Shown here piece by piece: positions 61,044-64,000 of a DNA stretch of 64,000 nt. How positions within the stretch are numbered: position 1 is the first letter of the stretch; each line of letters starts with the position of its first letter. Source of the DNA: Chthoniobacterales bacterium (GTDB lineage: Bacteria > Verrucomicrobiota > Verrucomicrobiia > Chthoniobacterales > JACTMZ01); assembly GCA_014879535.1 (NCBI GenBank), contig JACSRX010000008.1:1-64000 (forward strand), given 5' to 3'. The translations under genes and the position numbers were made by a program. The notes beneath the pieces are model-generated. The model was given only the letters and a program-made list of their open reading frames with translations. It was not told where the DNA came from and did no database searches.

Positions 61044-61582
61044 GAACCAAGGCGTCCTCTCCGTCGGATGCGGTCGGGGGATCCGGCGGGAAGGATGCGG
61101 AAAAGGACATAGATGAGCGGCGCGGCGAGGAGCGCCAGCACGGCGGGGCTGACGATCTGCCAGGCCACCGTTTGGTTGAAGAGGAACGATTCCCGGCGAA
61201 GGCAGACCATGAGGTATTGCCCGAGAAGCAGGAGCAGGGTGACGACACCCGACGCGAGGCAGTGGATTTCCCACCGCCCCGAGAGGAAGGGGCGGCGGAA
61301 TGTGTTGAGGACCGTCCCGAGAAGGACATAGCAGAGCATAGACCAGCCGAGCCCGATTTCAACACGGTCACCGATGACGTGCAGGTTTGCAAGGTCGCTG
61401 ACGAACCCCGTGTAAAGGGCGAGTCCGAGCATGGCGGGGAAGGGCAGCCAGAGCGCGCCGTAGCAGAACAGCGCGGGGACGAGGAGGACGCGCGCATCGT
61501 CGAGAAACGCCAGGGGAGGGATGAATTCCTGGAGGATGACGGCGGCATAAATGGCCGCCACGAGGACGAGGGCGCGGATCAT
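61040..61582 (-). CDS. mreD: rod shape-determining protein MreD
   Basis: A 180-residue polytopic membrane protein with about five helices, in the normal position between mreC and mrdA. 'LVLVAAIYAAVILQEFIPPLAFLDDARVLLVPALFCYGALWLP' in parts is a typical MreD opening, and the rest is hydrophobic. Sequence conservation in this family is low, so the call rests on size, topology and operon position. It overlaps both neighbours by four bases (ATGA). Confidence 0.85.
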   Translation of the reverse strand: MIRALVLVAAIYAAVILQEFIPPLAFLDDARVLLVPALFCYGALWLPFPAMLGLALYTGFVSDLANLHVIGDRVEIGLGWSMLCYVLLGTVLNTFRRPFLSGRWEIHCLASGVVTLLLLLGQYLMVCLRRESFLFNQTVAWQIVSPAVLALLAAPLIYVLFRILPAGSPDRIRRRGRLGS

Positions 61583-62385
61583 CGGGTGCCGAGGACGACG
61601 AAGACATCCTCCAAGCGGGAAAAATCCGCCGCGGGTGCCACGAGGGCCTGGCCGTCGAGTTCGCGCGTGCGGAATTCCTTGATCTCCCCGAGGAGGATGC
61701 CCGCGGGGAAAACCGCGCCGCTCACGCCGGCGGTGAAGACCTTCATGCCGGGCTGGAGGTCGGCGTCGCGGTTGAGGAAATTGAGGACGAGTTCGGGTGC
61801 GGCGTTTCCGGTGACGCGGCGGCCGCTGAGGATGCCCTGTTCGTTGGTGCCCTCCACGCGGGCGGCCACCTGGCAGTTCTCGTCGGTGAGGAGCATGACG
61901 ATGGTGACATCCTTGGCCACGGTGGTGGTGCGGCCGACCAGCCCCTCGGCCGTGAGCACGGGCTGCGCGGAGTCCAGCCCCTCGGCGAAGCCGCGGTTGA
62001 TCTTGACGGTGTTCCACCAGCTCGAGGCGTCGCGGCTGATGATCTCGGCGGGAAGAAGCCGGAAGGCGGAGCGTTCGCTGTAGGCGAGGGCCGAGCGCAG
62101 GCGGCGGTTCTCGGCGTCGAGTTCCCCGAGCAGCTGGTTGGTCGCGCGGAGCTCGCTGTTTTGCGCGGTGAGCACGGCGTTCTCGGCCTCGAGCTCGTCA
62201 AGGGTCTTGAGCCCCGTGTTCAGCTTGGAGATGCTGGTGCTCAGGGCCGAGCCGGCCTTGAGGGCCGGGGTGGACACGTCGAGGAAGCGGCTCTGCCACG
62301 CCTTCATGCGCTCGGGCGAGAAGGCGAGGAAAACGAGCGCGACAAGAACCGCAAGCGCGAGCAGGACGAGGTGCAGCTTGTTCAT
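61579..62385 (-). CDS. mreC: rod shape-determining protein MreC
   Basis: A 268-residue protein with an N-terminal membrane anchor (about 5-24), a coiled coil (about 60-100, 'LDELEAENAVLTAQNSELRATNQLLGELDAENRRLRS' in parts) and two beta domains. 'VLTAEGLVGRTTTVAKDVTIVMLLTDEN' in parts and 'FPAGILLGEIKEF' are recognisable. MreC links the cytoplasmic MreB filament to periplasmic PBPs. It follows mreB by 41 bases and overlaps mreD by four. Confidence 0.92.
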   Translation of the reverse strand: MNKLHLVLLALAVLVALVFLAFSPERMKAWQSRFLDVSTPALKAGSALSTSISKLNTGLKTLDELEAENAVLTAQNSELRATNQLLGELDAENRRLRSALAYSERSAFRLLPAEIISRDASSWWNTVKINRGFAEGLDSAQPVLTAEGLVGRTTTVAKDVTIVMLLTDENCQVAARVEGTNEQGILSGRRVTGNAAPELVLNFLNRDADLQPGMKVFTAGVSGAVFPAGILLGEIKEFRTRELDGQALVAPAADFSRLEDVFVVLGTR

Positions 62386-62426
62386 CGGAGCGGAAATCCG
62401 GATGCCGCGCGGAGGCGGGTGACGGT

Positions 62427-63479
62427 TCAGGCGGCGGCCGTGGCGCGCATGCCGCTGCTCTGCGCCGCGATGCTGCGGAGCACCTCGATCTCGCTGAGCA
62501 CGCGGCCCGTGCCCTCGGCCACGGCACTGAGCGGATCGTCGGCGATGTGGACCGGGAGACCGGTCTCCTCGCGCAGCAACTGGTCGAGCCCGCGCAGGAG
62601 CGCCCCGCCGCCGGCAAGGACCATTCCGCGGTCCACGAGGTCGGACGAGAGTTCGGGCGGACAGCGCTCGAGGGTGGTGCGGACCGCATCGACAATGCTG
62701 TTGAGCGGCTCGGCCAGGGCCTCGCGCACCTCCTGGGAGGTGAGGGTGATGGTTTTCGGAAGGCCAGCCACGAGGTCGCGGCCCTTGACTTCCATGGAGT
62801 TTTCCTTGGGCAGCTTCACCGCCGAGCCCAGTTTGATCTTGATGTCTTCGGCCGTGCGCTCGCCGATGTGCAGGTTGAAGTTGCGTTTGACGTATTGGAC
62901 GATGGCCTCGTCGAGTTCGTCGCCCGCCACGCGCACGCTGCGGCTGAAGACGATCCCGGCGAGCGAGATCAACGCGACCTCGGTGGTGCCGCCGCCGATG
63001 TCGATGATCATGTTGCCCGCCGCTTCCTGGATCGGCAGGCCGACCCCGATGGCGGCGGCCATCGGCTCCTCGATGAGGTAAACTTCGCGCGCCCCGGCAT
63101 GGGTGGCGGAATCCTTGACCGCGCGCTTCTCCACCTCGGTGATCCCGGAGGGCACGGCGATGACCACGCGCGGACGCACCATGCGCCGGCCGCCGTGGGC
63201 CTTGCTGATGAGGTGCGACAACATGGCCTCCGTGATTTCAAAATCGGCAATCACACCGTCCTTGAGCGGGCGGATGGCAACGATGTTGCCGGGGGTGCGT
63301 CCGAGCATCCGCTTGGCCTCGTTGCCGACGGCCAGGACCTTGTTCGTGCCGGCTTGGACCGCGACAACTGACGGCTCGCGCAGAACGATGCCTTGGTCCC
63401 TGACAAAAACGAGTGTGTTGGCCGTGCCGAGATCAATCCCGATGTCACTCGAGAACAGGCCGAAAAATTTTCTGAACAT
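62427..63479 (-). CDS. mreB: rod shape-determining protein MreB
   Basis: A 350-residue bacterial actin that forms membrane-associated filaments guiding wall synthesis. '[15 protein letters not shown]' (about 11-25) is phosphate-1, '[17 protein letters not shown]' phosphate-2, and '[14 protein letters not shown]' the adenosine site. The N-terminal '[12 protein letters not shown]' may form the membrane-binding helix. Start ATG at 63479 is set by the family; the frame is open 102 bases further. It heads the operon mreB-mreC-mreD-mrdA-rng. Confidence 0.96.
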   Translation of the reverse strand: MFRKFFGLFSSDIGIDLGTANTLVFVRDQGIVLREPSVVAVQAGTNKVLAVGNEAKRMLGRTPGNIVAIRPLKDGVIADFEITEAMLSHLISKAHGGRRMVRPRVVIAVPSGITEVEKRAVKDSATHAGAREVYLIEEPMAAAIGVGLPIQEAAGNMIIDIGGGTTEVALISLAGIVFSRSVRVAGDELDEAIVQYVKRNFNLHIGERTAEDIKIKLGSAVKLPKENSMEVKGRDLVAGLPKTITLTSQEVREALAEPLNSIVDAVRTTLERCPPELSSDLVDRGMVLAGGGALLRGLDQLLREETGLPVHIADDPLSAVAEGTGRVLSEIEVLRSIAAQSSGMRATAAA

Positions 63480-63552
63480 TAGGGTGGGCTTGGGGACGGG
63501 ACCCCAAGGGTTGGTGGTGTCAATGTGCCTCCGCGGAGGCGAAAAGGGCTGG

Positions 63553-63581
63553 ATTAATCCATGTTCCGCTTCTGGGGTCAA
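63553..63581 (-). promoter_or_regulatory. putative mreB operon promoter
   Basis: On the minus strand TTGACC (63581 to 63576), a 17-base spacer and ATTAAT (63558 to 63553) form a moderate sigma-70-type promoter, about 74 bases before the mreB ATG. Confidence 0.45.
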
Positions 63582-63630
63582 GGATAATGGATGCAGGAAA
63601 AGAGGGAGCCAAAGAGATTGAAAATCAGGG

Positions 63631-63659
63631 TTGACATTTATTGAGATTGAGACACAATC
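63631..63659 (+). promoter_or_regulatory. putative promoter of the last gene
   Basis: TTGACA (63631-63636), a 17-base spacer and ACAATC (63654-63659) lie 115 bases before the ATG at 63774. The -35 is perfect, the -10 weak (CACAAT with a 16-base spacer is an alternative). GAGATTGA occurs twice nearby (from 63613 and from 63642). Confidence 0.45.
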
Positions 63660-63773
63660 GCAACAGTCAACTGCGGGGAATTCCCGGTTGGTGCGGAGAG
63701 CGAACCATACGATGTGGAGCCGTTCATTGCACGACCCGGACCCTCGTGTGATGATTCACGATCCACAAAGCAA

Positions 63774-64000
63774 TGTTCAAAAAGCGTCTTCCGGCCATGG
63801 CAGCGATGGCCTTGTTTGCGCCGGCGGTCTGTGCGTCGGCGGTGACCGTCCCGTTCACCGAGGAATTCGCGACCAACGCGTCCGGTTGGGTGGCGAACAC
63901 GACCAACGTCCTGACGTGGCTGCCGACGGGCGGGGTGACGAACGGTTCCCACATCAGCACCACGACGACGGTGGACACGAACGGGTTCGGGACGATCATT
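63774..64000 (+). CDS. start of a secreted protein, cut by the window edge
   Basis: The visible 75 residues begin MFKKRLPAMAAMALFAPAVC, a signal peptide cleaved near ASAVT. A Thr/Asn/Gly-rich beta region follows ('FTEEFATNASGWVANTTNV', 'SHISTTTTVDTNGFG'). The 'F-E-FA-N-SGW' opening is the pattern of exported proteins with an N-terminal jelly-roll or LamG-like domain, many of which in Verrucomicrobiota end in a PEP-CTERM anchor. The C-terminus is outside the window. It is divergent from mreB. Confidence 0.6.

Noticed and set aside
58869-61112. 747-residue plus-strand frame opposite mrdA
   Set aside because: Antisense to a PBP2 with all three catalytic motifs, and it lacks any motif itself.

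Overview
This 64 kb window is a high-G+C bacterial chromosome segment that reads most like a member of the Verrucomicrobiota. That placement is inferred from the gene mix: a DUF5069 protein, a VYET-type FmdB-like protein, a stand-alone OvoA C-terminal-like methyltransferase, an outer-membrane toolkit (TolB/Pal, Mla, RlpA), and weak use of Shine-Dalgarno sites. No 16S rRNA gene is present to settle it. I saw no tRNA, rRNA, CRISPR array, intact insertion sequence or prophage.

Layout. 0.2-5.0 kb: two small membrane proteins, a family-2-like glycosyltransferase, an M29-like aminopeptidase, an ovothiol-type methyltransferase and a VapBC-like toxin-antitoxin pair. 5.1-10.3 kb: rmuC, ilvB, an unrecognised R/G-rich protein and a small lipoprotein. 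10.4-14.1 kb: a DUF3108 envelope protein, three adjacent cysteine-cluster genes (one is a 43-residue secreted peptide), then tolB and pal. 14.1-15.3 kb: a DegT-type aminotransferase.

15.3-32.6 kb is one long translation operon: rpsL-rpsG-fusA-rpsJ-rplC-rplD-rplW-rplB-rpsS-[novel secreted coiled-coil gene]-rplV-rpsC-rplP-rpmC-rpsQ-rplN-rplX-rplE-rpsH-rplF-rplR-rpsE-rplO-secY-map-infA-rpmJ-rpsM-rpsK-rpsD. It is preceded by a promoter and an attenuator-like hairpin and closed by a hairpin terminator. It lacks tuf, rpsN, rpmD, rpoA and rplQ at their usual places. uS11 carries a roughly 100-residue Ala/Lys/Glu-rich N-terminal extension.

32.6-43.1 kb: a DJ-1 family protein, a YebC regulator, rho, a small membrane protein, a membrane GT-C-like enzyme, a GT2-GT4 fusion, RlpA, a TrmA/RlmD-type RNA methyltransferase, a DUF5069 protein and an EamA transporter. 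43.1-46.6 kb: an Mla-type lipid transport operon (STAS-MlaE, MlaF, MlaD, auxiliary lipoprotein). 46.6-57.1 kb: a C39-like peptidase, a GH57 enzyme with a co-translated secreted propeller protein, DUF4230 and DUF486 proteins, and a run of minus-strand accessory genes (methyltransferase, HEXXH protein, TPR protein, MBL hydrolase, SRPBCC protein, CaCA antiporter). 57.3-63.5 kb: the cell-shape operon mreB-mreC-mreD-mrdA-rng, read leftward. The window ends inside a rightward secreted-protein gene.

Themes. Envelope building (TolB/Pal, Mla, RlpA, MreBCD/PBP2, glycosyltransferases) and translation dominate. Several genes have a -10-like box only 6-8 bases before the start codon, which suggests leaderless transcripts. 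The strongest candidates for something undescribed are the secreted coiled-coil gene inside the S10 operon, the extended uS11, the str-operon leader attenuator, the Cys-cluster island at 11.2-12.3 kb, and the leaderless, operator-controlled toxin-antitoxin promoter.
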